A stretch of DNA of 64,000 bases from CAWAND01 sp963807065 (GCA_963807065.1 CAWDZQ010000001.1:1-64000); one strand, 5' to 3'; counted from the first letter of the stretch, positions 45,533 to 54,851 are shown. Notes: generated from the sequence alone by a model not told the origin. Numbers and translations are program-made.

Positions 45533-45570
45533 TGGACACTCCCTGGATGGACTGAATGGCTGGCTGGACC

Positions 45571-46059
45571 TCAGAACGGCTTGAACATCATCAGCCAGGT
45601 CAACATCGCGAGCCCTCCAACACCTACGCCCATCAGCGGCCATGCCGGGAGTCCGGCGATGCGGGCCTGCACGGCCTCGAATGGAGCTCGATCCTCCGGA
45701 TCGGGCGGCGCCTCGCCATAGGAGGAAGGAAGGCCAAGATCGGCCCGGATCCCGTTAAGGGCACGTGAACCCAGGAAACCCATGGTGAGGATCATCAAGA
45801 TCAAGAATCCTAACGAAGCCCAAGTCCAGCCCCGGGCCCACCAGCTGCCCATAAATCCTAGGGCGATCCCCGAGAGCAGCAATGTCACCAAGGACAGATT
45901 GGCAGGGTAAACGGACAAGGCCGGCAGGGCCCTCACCCGCTCTGGATTCGTTTCACGCCCCAGGTGCATGATGACCATGGCCGAAGATCCATGAACGAGC
46001 ACGAACCCAAGGACACTCAGGACATGAATCAGCACAGTCCAGCGGTACACGTGGGGCAC
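45571..46059 (-). CDS. DUF2269-like integral membrane protein
   Basis: The GTG at 46059 begins a 162-residue protein with four helices (WTVLIHVLSVLGFVLVHGSS, LSLVTLLLSGIALGFMGSW, ASLGFLILMILTMGFLGSRA, WPLMGVGVGGLAMLTWLMMF). The histidines in LIHVLSVLGFVLVHG and IMHLGRE resemble quinone- or heme-linked membrane proteins of the DUF2269 type; this is an inference. It lies just downstream of the diheme cytochrome gene at 46106, on the same strand, so a redox link is possible. Confidence 0.65.
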   Translation of the reverse strand: MPHVYRWTVLIHVLSVLGFVLVHGSSAMVIMHLGRETNPERVRALPALSVYPANLSLVTLLLSGIALGFMGSWWARGWTWASLGFLILMILTMGFLGSRALNGIRADLGLPSSYGEAPPDPEDRAPFEAVQARIAGLPAWPLMGVGVGGLAMLTWLMMFKPF

Positions 46060-46105
46060 TTCTTTGATTCCCTGATGAGAAGCTGAGCGCCCCCCTCAAC
46101 CCCCA

Positions 46106-46963
46106 CTACTCGGCGTTGAGGGTTCTCAGGTACATGTAGACCCCTCGAAGCTCATCTCGATCCAACTGACGGATATCCTTCCAGGGCATGTTCTCCGGAT
46201 CGAGGGAGCGTCCGCTTGGCGTCATACCTGTGTTCAACGTCGTGAGGAAGTCGTCTTCGCTCCATCCAGCGACCTCACCAGTCATCGTCAGGTTAGGGCC
46301 GAATGCCCCTGCGAGGTCAGCTCCGTGGCACTGCTTGCAGAATCCGGCCAGGTAGGCGCCGTATTCGACATTGGCTCCGATCTCAGGCCTGGAGAGCAAG
46401 GGACGGCCGTGATCGATCTCATCCACTGAGAATATGTCTCCGGTGGGGTCTGCTCCTGCAAATACTTTCCCCACCAGGGCCAGCTTCGGCGCCGGAATCT
46501 TGTTGTCAACCGGCGATAGGGTCTTCAGATAGGCAACGATGGCGCCGAGATCCTCGGCACTCAGGAAGTTGAACGCCCTCGACGGCATGACTATAAGCGG
46601 CCGACCATCCGGGGCGACGCCGTGGCGGATGGACCGCACCAAGTCATCATCGCTGTGGCTGACCTGGACTCCGCCCGATCCGGCCGTCAGGTTGGCGGCA
46701 TAGATCCTGCCCATCATGGGATCATCAACCATCGAGCTCCCGCCCAGGTCTTCGCCGTGACAACCTGTGCAAAGCGCGGTGACCAGCTCGCGGCCCCGCG
46801 CAAGCGATACTTCATCAGTGGGCACATCCACATGATCGGTGGGGACCTGGACCGTTCTGGCCAAATCTCGGGAACCCTTGACGTAGAAGACGATGGCAGC
46901 GATCAGGATCAACCCGATCAGGCTCCCCAAGACAATTCCAATCCATTTCAGAACGCGTCGCAC
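46106..46963 (-). CDS. Membrane-anchored diheme cytochrome c, paralogue 1
   Basis: The GTG at 46963 (GGAGGG at normal spacing) gives MRRVLKWIGIVLGS, like the paralogues. The 285-residue protein has an N-terminal anchor helix (IVLGSLIGLILIAAIVFYV) and two cytochrome c domains with CTGCH and CKQCH, each followed by a distal Met candidate (VMPSRAFNFLS; ENMPWKDI). It should carry electrons outside the membrane, perhaps for a terminal oxidase or dehydrogenase. First of four tandem paralogues. Confidence 0.9.
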   Translation of the reverse strand: MRRVLKWIGIVLGSLIGLILIAAIVFYVKGSRDLARTVQVPTDHVDVPTDEVSLARGRELVTALCTGCHGEDLGGSSMVDDPMMGRIYAANLTAGSGGVQVSHSDDDLVRSIRHGVAPDGRPLIVMPSRAFNFLSAEDLGAIVAYLKTLSPVDNKIPAPKLALVGKVFAGADPTGDIFSVDEIDHGRPLLSRPEIGANVEYGAYLAGFCKQCHGADLAGAFGPNLTMTGEVAGWSEDDFLTTLNTGMTPSGRSLDPENMPWKDIRQLDRDELRGVYMYLRTLNAE

Positions 46964-47114
46964 GACCATCCCTCCAGTATGTCCTCTCGATGATTTGATT
47001 GATCTGCGGTGGTCGCCTGCTTGAACTGCCCCACAGAAGTCCCACTTGACGACTCCGCTGAATCGGGCTTCCCGCCCCCCACGTATGCCGGAGTTAGGTT
47101 CCGGGATGCGATGT

Positions 47115-47993
47115 CTATGGAATGGAGTGCAAGTACATGTAAATCCCCCTCAGCTCGGCGTCCGGCAGCTTTGAGAACGCCTCGACGGGCATGAATTCAA
47201 CGTTAATCATTTGGCCGCTGGGCTTCATGCCGGTCTTGATCGCCCGCAAAAAATCTGTCTCACTCCACCCGGCCAATTCGCCTGTCGTGGTGAGGTTCGG
47301 GGCTGGTGGCGCGCCGGGCTGGGTGGAGGGGCCACCGGTCAGATCCGGCCCGTGGCACTCGCGGCAGAAGCGCGTGAAATACTCACCATAGGCCGCATTG
47401 GCCCCGATCTCGGGCATGGTCGGGAAGGGATTGCTGTGATCGATCACCTTGGCGGGGAAGATGCCCTCACCAAAGATGCCGGCCCCCAGCAGGACGTGGC
47501 CGACCAGGGTCAGCGAAGGCTCAGGAACCATGTGATCCGCAGGCGGAAGGGTCTTCAGATAGGCAATGATGGAACCCAGATCTTCTTGGCTGAGGTAGTT
47601 AAAGGCGGCCGACGGCATAATGATCAACGCGTGGCCGTCCGGCGCCACGCCATGCCTGATCGCACGCACCAGGTCGTCGTCGCTGAAAGTGGCCTGCGCC
47701 CCGCCCTGGCCCGCCGTCAGATTAGCGGAGTAGATCGTTCCGATCATCGGGTCGGAAAGCAAGGCCATCCCACTGAGGTCTTCTCCATGACACTCTGCGC
47801 AAAAGATACTCACAAACTCCTTGCCCCGAGCCAAGGAAACGGCATCGGTGGGAACGTCCACATGATCCGTGGGCACCGACACAGTCTGATGCAGCGCACC
47901 CGTTCCTTTCACATACAGCACAACGGCAGCGATCAGGATTATTCCGATCAATCCCCCGAGGACGATTCCAATCCATTTCAGTACGCGACGCAT
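47115..47993 (-). CDS. Membrane-anchored diheme cytochrome c, paralogue 2
   Basis: GGAGGGATTTGCC precedes the ATG. The 292 residues have the anchor (VLGGLIGIILIAAVVLYV) and heme sites CAECH and CRECH. Distal-Met segments are IMPSAAFNYLS and EFMPVEAFSKL. The sequence is close to paralogue 1 throughout (SDDDLVRAIRHGVAPDG in both). An insertion (GPSTQPGAPPAPN) after the second heme is shared with paralogues 3 and 4. Intact. Confidence 0.9.
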   Translation of the reverse strand: MRRVLKWIGIVLGGLIGIILIAAVVLYVKGTGALHQTVSVPTDHVDVPTDAVSLARGKEFVSIFCAECHGEDLSGMALLSDPMIGTIYSANLTAGQGGAQATFSDDDLVRAIRHGVAPDGHALIIMPSAAFNYLSQEDLGSIIAYLKTLPPADHMVPEPSLTLVGHVLLGAGIFGEGIFPAKVIDHSNPFPTMPEIGANAAYGEYFTRFCRECHGPDLTGGPSTQPGAPPAPNLTTTGELAGWSETDFLRAIKTGMKPSGQMINVEFMPVEAFSKLPDAELRGIYMYLHSIP

Positions 47994-48146
47994 GGCAAAT
48001 CCCTCCCCTCCCCGATTTGAATATCCAAGTCACGATAGTCTAATCCGGGAGAGGCGTCATGAGGGCTGGCCCCCAATTCGGTCGGGAAACCTTCCCGGTC
48101 CCTCTTGGATTCAGGAGGCAACACGCTGGGCGCTGGCAAACGCAAA

Positions 48147-48171
48147 CCGGCCGGGCGTCATGCCCGGCCGG
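48147..48171 (-). terminator. Terminator after cytochrome paralogue 3
   Basis: A 10-bp stem (CCGGCCGGGC/GCCCGGCCGG) with loop GTCAT lies 25 bases past the paralogue 3 stop. On the minus strand it is followed by TTTGCGTTTG. Confidence 0.8.
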
Positions 48172-48195
48172 TGGAGAACTTGGGGCAGATAAAGA

Positions 48196-49088
48196 CTATT
48201 CGGAGTTGAACGGCTTGGCTGGCAACGGCTTCAGGTAGAGCCAAACAGCGTTTACTTCGTCGTCCGTCATATCGGAGAAGATCTTGAAGGGCATGACCTC
48301 GTCGAGGTGACGCCCACTGGGGGTCGCCCCGGTCCGCACCGGCGTGGCGAAATCAGCCTCGTTCCATCCAACCAACTCACCACCGAGCGTCAGATTAGCC
48401 GCCGGCGGGGCTGGGGGATCGTCGGCGGGAGCTCCGGAGAGGTTTTCGCCATGGCAAGCTTGGCAGAAACGAGCGAAGTGTTGGCCGTAGGCGAGGTTGG
48501 CGCCGATCTGAGGCATCGGTGGCAAATGGTTGGCGTGATCGATCCTTGTGGCCGGAAACAGGTTGCCAAAGACGCCCGCCGCCAGCATCACATGTGCAAG
48601 GGGTGTGAAGGTGGGCGGTGGGACAACGCGGTCCACCGGCGGCGCCGTCTTGTGGTAGGCGAGGACCGAGCCGAGATCCCCACGGTTGAAGTTATTGAAG
48701 GCCCTGGACAGGACAACCATCAGACCTCGTCCATCGGGCGCCACTCCATGACGGATCGACCCGACCAGATCGTCGTCGCTGCTGGTGGCGAGCACGCCGC
48801 CTTGTCCTGGGTCGGATTTGACGCGTACGGGGTGCCGATCATCGGATCCTCGAGCACACTCTGGCCGCCAAGATCTTCTCCATGGCAGTCGGCGGATAGG
48901 GCTTGGACAACTTCCGCTCCCCGGGCGATTGATGTGGCATCGCTGGGTACGTCGATGTGTTCTGTCGTCACGTTGAGGGAGCGGGTCAGCTGACGCGACC
49001 CCAAGTAGACCATCACGACCCCAGCGATGAGCGCGACAACCAGCAAGCCTCCAAGTACGAGTCCCGTCCACTTCATGACCCGGCGCAT
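48196..49088 (-). pseudogene. Diheme cytochrome c, paralogue 3, decayed
   Basis: The ATG at 49088 (GGGAGGCAC upstream) starts MRRVMKWTGLVLGGL with the family's anchor helix. The first heme site reads SADCH: the first Cys of CXXCH is now Ser (QALSADCHGED). Frame is lost by one base near 48815-48830, between PMIGTPYASN and the frame carrying TSSDDDLVGSIRHGVAPDG. The second heme site CQACH is intact in that frame. Loss of a heme cysteine together with a frameshift argues for genuine decay rather than a sequencing error. Confidence 0.82.
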
Positions 49089-49240
49089 GGAATGTGCCTC
49101 CCAGATCCCCGACGGGTTCTGGAACAACCTTAGAGCAGAACCAGCGTGGTGTCATGAGCACAGGACCCCCGCTGACCTGGGAAGCTCTCCCGGCATGACT
49201 TCCAGAATGACAGATGGCTGTTGCGACAGCCAAAAGAAAA

Positions 49241-49265
49241 CCGGCCGAGCTGTTCGCTCGGCCGG
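49241..49265 (-). terminator. Terminator after cytochrome paralogue 4
   Basis: A perfect 10-bp stem (CCGGCCGAGC/GCTCGGCCGG) with loop TGTTC lies 25 bases past the stop of paralogue 4; the minus-strand tail TTTTCTTTTG is strongly T-rich. Confidence 0.88.
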
Positions 49266-49289
49266 CAGTTTGGATCCTGTAACTCGTTG

Positions 49290-50189
49290 CTAGCGGCCGC
49301 CGAAAGGCTTGGCAGGCAGCGACTTCAGGTACAGCCACACTGCAGTGACCTCATCGTCCGTCATGTCGGCGAAGTTCTTAACCGGCATGAAGGAGTCAAT
49401 TTGGTGTCCGCTAGGCTTTTCCCCTGTGCGCACAGCCTTGGCGAAGTCCGCTTCCGACCAACCGATGAGCTCACCACCCTGGGTGATGTTGGCCGCCGGG
49501 ACTGTCCCGGGAGGCGCCCCAGGGATCGTTCCGCCGGAGAACGTCGGGCCATGGCAGCCAGCGCAGGTTGTGGCCAGGTAGGCGCCGTATTCAGCCGTCG
49601 GGCCGGGCTGCGGAGCCGTTGGCCTTGGCGCGCCGTGATCGATCAGTTCGGCCGGCATGAGCGGCAGCTGGCCAGTCAGGAAAAGGATGCGACCCATGGG
49701 TCCGATGGCAGGCTCAGGATGCTCAGCGTCCACCGGGGGCACAGAACGTATGTAGGCGATGATGTCTGCCAGGTCCTGATCGCTCATGTGCGTGAACTCT
49801 TCGGCGGGCATGAAGTAGACTGACTTGCCTTCTGGATCCACGCCGTGTTCCAGCACGCGGAAGAAGTCTGCGTCGGAAAACTCGGCGCCCACCCCGCCCT
49901 TCCCCGAGGTCAGATTGGCCGTGTACAGTGTGCCAATCGCCGGGTCATTGAAGAAGACATCACCGGACAGATCAGCGCCGTGGCATTCGGTGCAGCCGCG
50001 GATGATCGCCAGGTGGTGTCCGAAATCGACGGCGGCGCTATCCGTCGGCAGGTCTACGGTGCTTGGGGTCACATCATAGGTCTTGTTGAAACGAATGCTC
50101 GATAGGATATAGACGGCTGCGACGGCCAGGATGATCACGCCGACCACAACACCAAGAACTATTCCTACCCACTTCAGGGCCTTTCTCAT
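49290..50189 (-). CDS. Membrane-anchored diheme cytochrome c, paralogue 4
   Basis: I start at the ATG at 50189, ten bases after GGGAGG; an ATG nine bases earlier is too close to it. The 299-residue protein has an anchor (WVGIVLGVVVGVIILAVAAV) and heme sites CTECH and CAGCH. Distal-Met segments are FMPAEEFTHMS and SFMPVKNFADMT. It is the most diverged of the four (the second half resembles paralogue 3: ADMTDDEVTAVWLYLKSLPAKPF). Its own terminator makes it a separate transcription unit. Confidence 0.9.
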   Translation of the reverse strand: MRKALKWVGIVLGVVVGVIILAVAAVYILSSIRFNKTYDVTPSTVDLPTDSAAVDFGHHLAIIRGCTECHGADLSGDVFFNDPAIGTLYTANLTSGKGGVGAEFSDADFFRVLEHGVDPEGKSVYFMPAEEFTHMSDQDLADIIAYIRSVPPVDAEHPEPAIGPMGRILFLTGQLPLMPAELIDHGAPRPTAPQPGPTAEYGAYLATTCAGCHGPTFSGGTIPGAPPGTVPAANITQGGELIGWSEADFAKAVRTGEKPSGHQIDSFMPVKNFADMTDDEVTAVWLYLKSLPAKPFGGR

Positions 50190-51227
50190 TGCTTCCATGC
50201 CTCCCATTTAGAATGCAGGCCCGCAGGACAACCCGGACTTGGGGTGACCGTCCCCAGATGCGCCTTGTCGCTCTGACTTCCAGCAGAAATCGGCAATGGT
50301 TTTAACCAGGTTGTTCAGGGGCAATCTCGCGCAACAGTATCGATTGCGCGCTCGCCGCTAATCCTAGCCCGCACCACCTCCTTCCTTCTGCCGTCCCAGG
50401 TCTTCGGTGTGCTTGTTCAACGCCGCTCGATAGTGCATGTGTGATGAAAGCAACTGCGACCGTCTGCCACAAAATCACCCCTACATGAGCCTCCGCGGGA
50501 GGGCATGTGAAACGTCGCCGGCCTATTCGGCGATTTCCCGCCCCGTTGGCCTGCTGCGTTTCGGGCAGACCATGCTTGCTATATCGGTCGCCCACCTTGC
50601 TCGGATCATTACCCTGCGCAGTTCTTGCGTCCCGCGCAATGGCGGGTGTCGACATTCGCACCCTGGACTAGGCAACAAAGGCGCACGTAACGCCACCCGA
50701 GGCATCGGGTGGCGGACCAGCATTATGGCCGCAGTCCTCGATTTCGGCAAGTGGGCAATCGCCATCGCTTGGGCGCGCCATCCGCGGATTGCCACCAGCG
50801 TTCAGCTGCTTACTGGGCTAGGGGCCTGCTTGGGGCACAATCTTCCGCTTTCGGCTCACTTCCGGAGAGAGTCAGGGGATGGCCACCACCGTAGGCGGGG
50901 CCATGATGTTGATGCCGGATGCCAACCCTTAGGAGCGGGATACTCTTGTCGCCTCGTAAATCATTCAGCGCCATTTTGACCTTGGCGCCGCGCTCGGGCT
51001 AAGCCTGATCATGGCACTCGCCATCATGGATGGTGAGCCGCCTCCGTGGGTCAAGTGTGCCGTGATTCTTTTCGTTTCACTTGATAATGAAGGAGTGGCT
51101 GGACCGCCGCGTCGGAACGCCAACCTGCGATCGCACTCGGAACGCCGCACCTGATGTTGAAGCCCAGGGTTCCGCATACGCTCGGTGCGGGCCCGATGCC
51201 CGCACAAGATCGGCATTTGCGGTCAAG
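50190..51227. other. About 1 kb with no recognised gene
   Basis: No frame on either strand matches a known family; all have atypical composition and poor ribosome binding sites. No repeat was recognised. The stretch ends in the operator and RNA region described separately. Confidence 0.4.
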
Positions 51228-51245
51228 TTGTGAAAAATGTCACAT
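51228..51245. promoter_or_regulatory. CRP-type operator 5, upstream of candidate RNA
   Basis: TTGTGAAAAATGTCACAT matches TGTGA-N6-TCACA. A TATGAT -10-like box lies at 51296-51301. If transcription starts near 51308, the operator centre is at about -71, a class I activator position in CRP systems. Confidence 0.6.
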
Positions 51246-51306
51246 GACACATAGGGTATATGACCTTCATCACTGCCCTGCTGCACGCAAGCGCCTATGA
51301 TGGAAT

Positions 51307-51478
51307 GTAAGTCAGCAACTGCTGATGTCTCACTGGTCAGGGCATCGATACCGGGGACGCCTCTACGGGGCGAGGAAATCCGCTCACAGCTCGGCCACTG
51401 ATTCCCCTGACAATGAGATTCCTACCTGACCAGTCGGATAAGGAGATGGCAGCCCACCTGCCATCTCCTGCTTCTTAA
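51307..51478 (+). ncRNA. Candidate structured RNA with intrinsic terminator
   Basis: No protein frame fits. A long-range perfect 10-bp stem (ACTGGTCAGG at 51332-51341 with CCTGACCAGT at 51425-51434) encloses a second stem (GGGGA 51353-51357 with TCCCC 51403-51407). Inside that is a hairpin (CGCCTC/GGGGCG with loop TAC), and a strong terminator hairpin follows. A small hairpin (CAGCA/GCTG) stands near the 5' end. A -10-like box and a CRP-type operator lie upstream. The size, about 170 nt, suits a regulatory sRNA or a 6S-like RNA, but I match it to no known class. Confidence 0.5.
51442..51468 (+). terminator. Terminator of candidate RNA
   Basis: A perfect 11-bp stem, GGAGATGGCAG with CTGCCATCTCC, loop CCCAC, followed by TGCTTCTTAA. 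Since no plus-strand gene ends nearby, its presence supports a non-coding transcript. Confidence 0.75.
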
Positions 51479-51742
51479 GCCGGGCCTAGCCCCTGCGCCT
51501 TGACCGCCAGCGCTTGGCGCCAGGCATGAGTCACCAGATCGGCCCCCAGGAGATTGGGAGGCGCTGGCTGGCGGGATCCCTATGGGACCCGAGATGGCCA
51601 GCCGGAAATCTCATCGGTCTGCTCACGGTAAGGGAGCTGGCGGGGGAGTTTGAAAGGCGGGGACCAGGTGCGAGCTGCCCGTACGAGCTGCGCTGGTCTT
51701 GGATGAGGCTCGAAGGCACGCCAGGTCGACCGCCGAAGGCGG

Positions 51743-53101
51743 TCAGCCCGCCGTGGGGATCTCAAACCAAAACAACGCCCCCTCGCCCTCGGAGCTGGTC
51801 ACCCCGATGTGTCCACCGTGAGCTTCCACTATAGATTTGGCGATCGCCAGGCCAAGTCCCGATCCGCCGCGGTCCCGGCTCCGGGCCGCATCTGAGCGAT
51901 AGAAGCGCTCAAATACACGCGGCAGGTCCTTGGCCGCGATACCGGATCCTGAGTCCCGGATCTCGAAGCGCACAGCGTCGGGAACGGCCCGGACGCCGGC
52001 CCGGACGCTCCCTCCATTGGCGGTGTGCCGGATGGCGTTGTCGAGAAGGTTATCCAGCACCTGGGTCAGTCGGTCCGGATCGGCCAAAATCTTGGGCAAA
52101 TGGGGTTCGATCTCCAGCAGCAGCCTGACATCCGATTGCAGCGGGGTCGCTTTATGCTTGGCAACTGCTTTTTCGGCCAGCACGTTCGGGCGCGTCGGGC
52201 TCAGGCTCAATGGAAGATCGCCGGCTTCGGCTCGGGACACCAGGCGCAGGTCTTCAACCAGCCGGCTGAGCCGCTCGGCCTCTTCGTGGATCAGGCTCAG
52301 GTTCTTCTTGTTCGCCGGCAGGATGCCTTCGCTCAGGGCTTCGGCATGGCCAAGGATCAACGTCAGGGGCGTTCGAAGTTCGTGGGCCACGTCCGCCGTG
52401 AGCTGTCGGCGCAGGTCGCGCGCCTGGGCCAGATCCCGGCTCATTCGGTTGAATGACATAGCCAGTTCGCCGATTTCGTCGTGTGAGCGGACCTCCACCA
52501 CGCGGCCCAAGTCACCAGCCGCCACCGCCCGCGTGGCGTCCGTCAGCTCCTGGACCGGCCCGGTCAGGGCGCGGGTGAGCAGGATTCCCAGGACGAGGGC
52601 AAGACCCGTCGCCGCCAGCGTGGCCACGACCAAAGCCAGGTTCACTTGGCGTAGAAAGTCTTGCCCCGCCGTCGAGAGTGAGGCGAAGATGGGCCGACCC
52701 TCGAGAAGTGTGCCTACCTGCCGGCCGTTGACTTCAATGGGGATTCCGGCGTTGAGCACATCGGGCGGGACGTGGGACCCCGCCGGGAAGCCGGCGCCCT
52801 GCCGTACCACAATGCCCGCCTGATCGGCAACGGCCAGAAGGTCGTTGGGCCCCGGGCCGTGCATCTGCCCCATCATCGGCTCTCCACCGCGGCCGGGCAC
52901 ATAGCGATCGACACCCTGCCAGCTCGACGCTTGCGCGTAGTAGTCACTGAGCTGGCTGACAAGTTCCTGGCGATTCTGGCGAAAGACGAAGTGGCCAAAT
53001 TCGTTGGTAGTCGCCTGCCGCGCCAGCAGCACCGTCAGACCGGTGCCGGTCAGGCTGACGATCAGGAAGGCCAGGACGAGCTTGATGCCCAGCGATCTCA
53101 C
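51743..53101 (-). CDS. OmpR-system sensor histidine kinase (HAMP-HisKA)
   Basis: The 452 residues run: helix 1 (LVLAFLIVSLTGTGLTVLLA), an extracytoplasmic sensor (about 35-165, with GEPMMGQMHGPGPNDLL, Met/His-rich), helix 2 (VNLALVVATLAATGLALVLG), HAMP, HisKA with DVAHELRTPLTLI, and HATPase (DNLLDNAIRH, DSGSGI, GSGLGLAIAKSIVEAHGG). The Met/His-rich sensor patch hints at metal sensing. The start overlaps the regulator's stop by four bases. Intact. Confidence 0.93.
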   Translation of the reverse strand: MRSLGIKLVLAFLIVSLTGTGLTVLLARQATTNEFGHFVFRQNRQELVSQLSDYYAQASSWQGVDRYVPGRGGEPMMGQMHGPGPNDLLAVADQAGIVVRQGAGFPAGSHVPPDVLNAGIPIEVNGRQVGTLLEGRPIFASLSTAGQDFLRQVNLALVVATLAATGLALVLGILLTRALTGPVQELTDATRAVAAGDLGRVVEVRSHDEIGELAMSFNRMSRDLAQARDLRRQLTADVAHELRTPLTLILGHAEALSEGILPANKKNLSLIHEEAERLSRLVEDLRLVSRAEAGDLPLSLSPTRPNVLAEKAVAKHKATPLQSDVRLLLEIEPHLPKILADPDRLTQVLDNLLDNAIRHTANGGSVRAGVRAVPDAVRFEIRDSGSGIAAKDLPRVFERFYRSDAARSRDRGGSGLGLAIAKSIVEAHGGHIGVTSSEGEGALFWFEIPTAG

Positions 53102-53790
53102 TCGGCCGACTCCCGCGCGAAGCGATAACCCACCCCGTAGACCGTTTCGATGTAGACGGGTTTTGTACTGTCCGCTTCGATCTTTCCCCTCAGGTTCTTC
53201 ACGTGCACGTCGATCGTCCGTTCGTAACCTTCGTAGGCTGTGCCCTGCACCCGGTCGAGCAGTTCGAGTCGGCTAAAGACCCGGCCCGGCGCAGACATGA
53301 GAGCCGCCAAAAGGTCAAACTCCGACGGGGTGAGGTCCACCCCTCGCCCCTCTACCTCCACCGCGTGACCTCCCCGATCGAGGGTAATCCCCCCAACTCG
53401 CAAAACTTCCGGCTCGGGCGCCGTCATGCCCGACCGGCGGAGGACGGCGCGGATGCGGGCGGTCAACTCGCGGGGACTGAAGGGCTTGGTGATGTAATCA
53501 TCGGCCCCTAACTCCAGCCCAAGAACTTTATCTGTCTCCTCGACGCGCGCCGTCAGCAGGATGATTGGGGTTTCCCTCTCCTGCCGATGCTGGCGCATAA
53601 AGGCGTGCCCGTCCATCTCCGGCATCATCAGGTCCAACACAATCAAGTCGGGCTTTTCGTGGCGCGCGACGAAGAGCGCTTCCCGGCCATCGGCTGCGGT
53701 CACGACCCGGAAGTTTTCCTGCTCCAGGTAGTCCTTCAGCAGATGGAGGATCCGCTCTTCGTCGTCGACAACCAGGATCGTTTTGGCCAT
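53098..53790 (-). CDS. OmpR-family response regulator
   Basis: The preferred start is MAKTILVVDDEERI at 53790; a longer form from 53823 is possible. The 230 residues have a receiver (VVDDEE; phosphoacceptor in LIVLDLMMPEMDG; LLTAR; ITKPFSPREL) and a winged-helix DNA-binding domain (DLTPSEFDLLAALMSAPGRVFSR, TIDVHVKNLRGKIE, VYGVGYRFA). It forms a tight pair with the kinase, and two small envelope genes lie upstream on the same strand. Confidence 0.93.
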   Translation of the reverse strand: MAKTILVVDDEERILHLLKDYLEQENFRVVTAADGREALFVARHEKPDLIVLDLMMPEMDGHAFMRQHRQERETPIILLTARVEETDKVLGLELGADDYITKPFSPRELTARIRAVLRRSGMTAPEPEVLRVGGITLDRGGHAVEVEGRGVDLTPSEFDLLAALMSAPGRVFSRLELLDRVQGTAYEGYERTIDVHVKNLRGKIEADSTKPVYIETVYGVGYRFARESAE

Positions 53791-53842
53791 CTCAAATCCC
53801 GCGTCGAGAGGCGGCTTCGGCATGGTGGCCGCCTGTCATCGC

Positions 53843-54175
53843 TTACTTAGACTTTTCCTTGGGCTCGGCCTCTTCCTGGGGTTTCGGATTACGCCGCTGG
53901 GCGATAGCCACGATCAACAGCCCAAGCAGCATGATCGGGAACACCCACATGCCGAAACTGGTCAGCGCGTGGAACCAGCCCTGGCCATAGGCCATGGGGG
54001 CATGAAACCCGTTCATCATGCCGGGGCCTATCTGGCCGCGAAAGCCCTCAAATCCGCGCCTGACTCCAAAGCCCATCGGTGATGCGAACGCCTGAACCAA
54101 AAAGTGGGCCGCGGCCGTGAGGGCGAACAGCACGACCAGCACGATCGTAGAAACTGTAATGGTCCTGTTTGACAC
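53843..54175 (-). CDS. Small two-TM membrane protein
   Basis: The 110-residue protein has two helices (STIVLVVLFALTAAAHFLV and FPIMLLGLLIVAIAQR) and a Gly/Phe/Met-rich loop between them (RRGFEGFRGQIGPGMMNGFH). The tail is charged. It lies 50 bases upstream of the response regulator start, so it is probably part of the two-component operon and perhaps its accessory sensor. Met and His in the loop, like those in the kinase sensor, fit a metal-related role (inference). Confidence 0.65.
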   Translation of the reverse strand: MSNRTITVSTIVLVVLFALTAAAHFLVQAFASPMGFGVRRGFEGFRGQIGPGMMNGFHAPMAYGQGWFHALTSFGMWVFPIMLLGLLIVAIAQRRNPKPQEEAEPKEKSK

Positions 54176-54293
54176 TGCAACCTCCGTGTTTGGTGTCGAG
54201 TGAACTTAACGCAACTCTTCTGCAGGATAACCCAGACCCGTGAAGGGATTGTGAAGATTGAGTTCATTCTTCATGGGATTCCGCTTACAGGGC

Positions 54294-54320
54294 GGGCCGG
54301 CTCCATCGAGGAGCCGGCCC
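54294..54320 (-). terminator. Hairpin after the secreted 170-residue gene
   Basis: An 11-bp perfect stem (GGGCCGGCTCC/GGAGCCGGCCC), loop ATCGA, 20 bases past the stop at 54339. The minus-strand tail is not strongly T-rich, so termination may be partial, allowing read-through into the two-component genes. Confidence 0.6.
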
Positions 54321-54338
54321 GATATCCTACAGCCGAAT

Positions 54339-54851
54339 TCAGCGCCTGCCGAAGCCTTGCCGACCTCCGTTGAAGGGGCCCTGCGTTCCGCCTCGGGGCA
54401 TTTGCCTCATGGGTCCTTGGAAACCGAACCCCGGCCCTGCATCCAGGTGGGCGGACATCGCGTCTGCTTGCGCCTGGGTAATCGCTCCATCGGCCAGGGC
54501 CTGGTCGATCATGGCTTGATGGGATTCAGCGATCGCCGACTGCAGGTCGTCAAGGGACACGCCCTGCTGGGTTGCCAGCTCCACCCAGGTAGTCCCACTG
54601 TCTCTGGCAGCCTGGATCTCACTCACCGACAGGTTCAAGACCTTGGCCAGCGCGTTGTCCAGGATGTCCTCGTAATCGCTCAGGACACCCAGCCGCGGCC
54701 CGCCGTTCATCCAGCCCGCCCTGGCGCCAGCCTGGCAGTCGCCGGTGCAGGCCTGGACGTCGCCATTCCATGCCTGGGCTGCGCCCACGCCGAGCACCGC
54801 CAGATAACCTGCTGCCGCTGCTATCGCCAATCCGACATACACCTTCTTCAT
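54339..54851 (-). CDS. Secreted DUF2680-like protein
   Basis: The 170-residue protein has a signal peptide (KKVYVGLAIAAAAGYLAVLG, cleavage near AQAWNG). Helical repeats follow, like DUF2680/YckD-type proteins: LAKVLNLSVSEIQAARDSG, TWVELATQQGVSLDDLQSAI, MIDQALADGAITQAQADAMS, and a Gly/Met/Phe-rich tail (GFGFQGPMRQMPRGG). Such proteins are often next to metal- or envelope-stress two-component systems. Function unknown. The gene is intact. Confidence 0.75.
   Translation of the reverse strand: MKKVYVGLAIAAAAGYLAVLGVGAAQAWNGDVQACTGDCQAGARAGWMNGGPRLGVLSDYEDILDNALAKVLNLSVSEIQAARDSGTTWVELATQQGVSLDDLQSAIAESHQAMIDQALADGAITQAQADAMSAHLDAGPGFGFQGPMRQMPRGGTQGPFNGGRQGFGRR

Noticed and set aside
47030..47050. 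A sixth dispersed repeat (GAAGTCCCAC near 47035)
   Set aside because: Only about ten bases match and neither neighbouring core is present.
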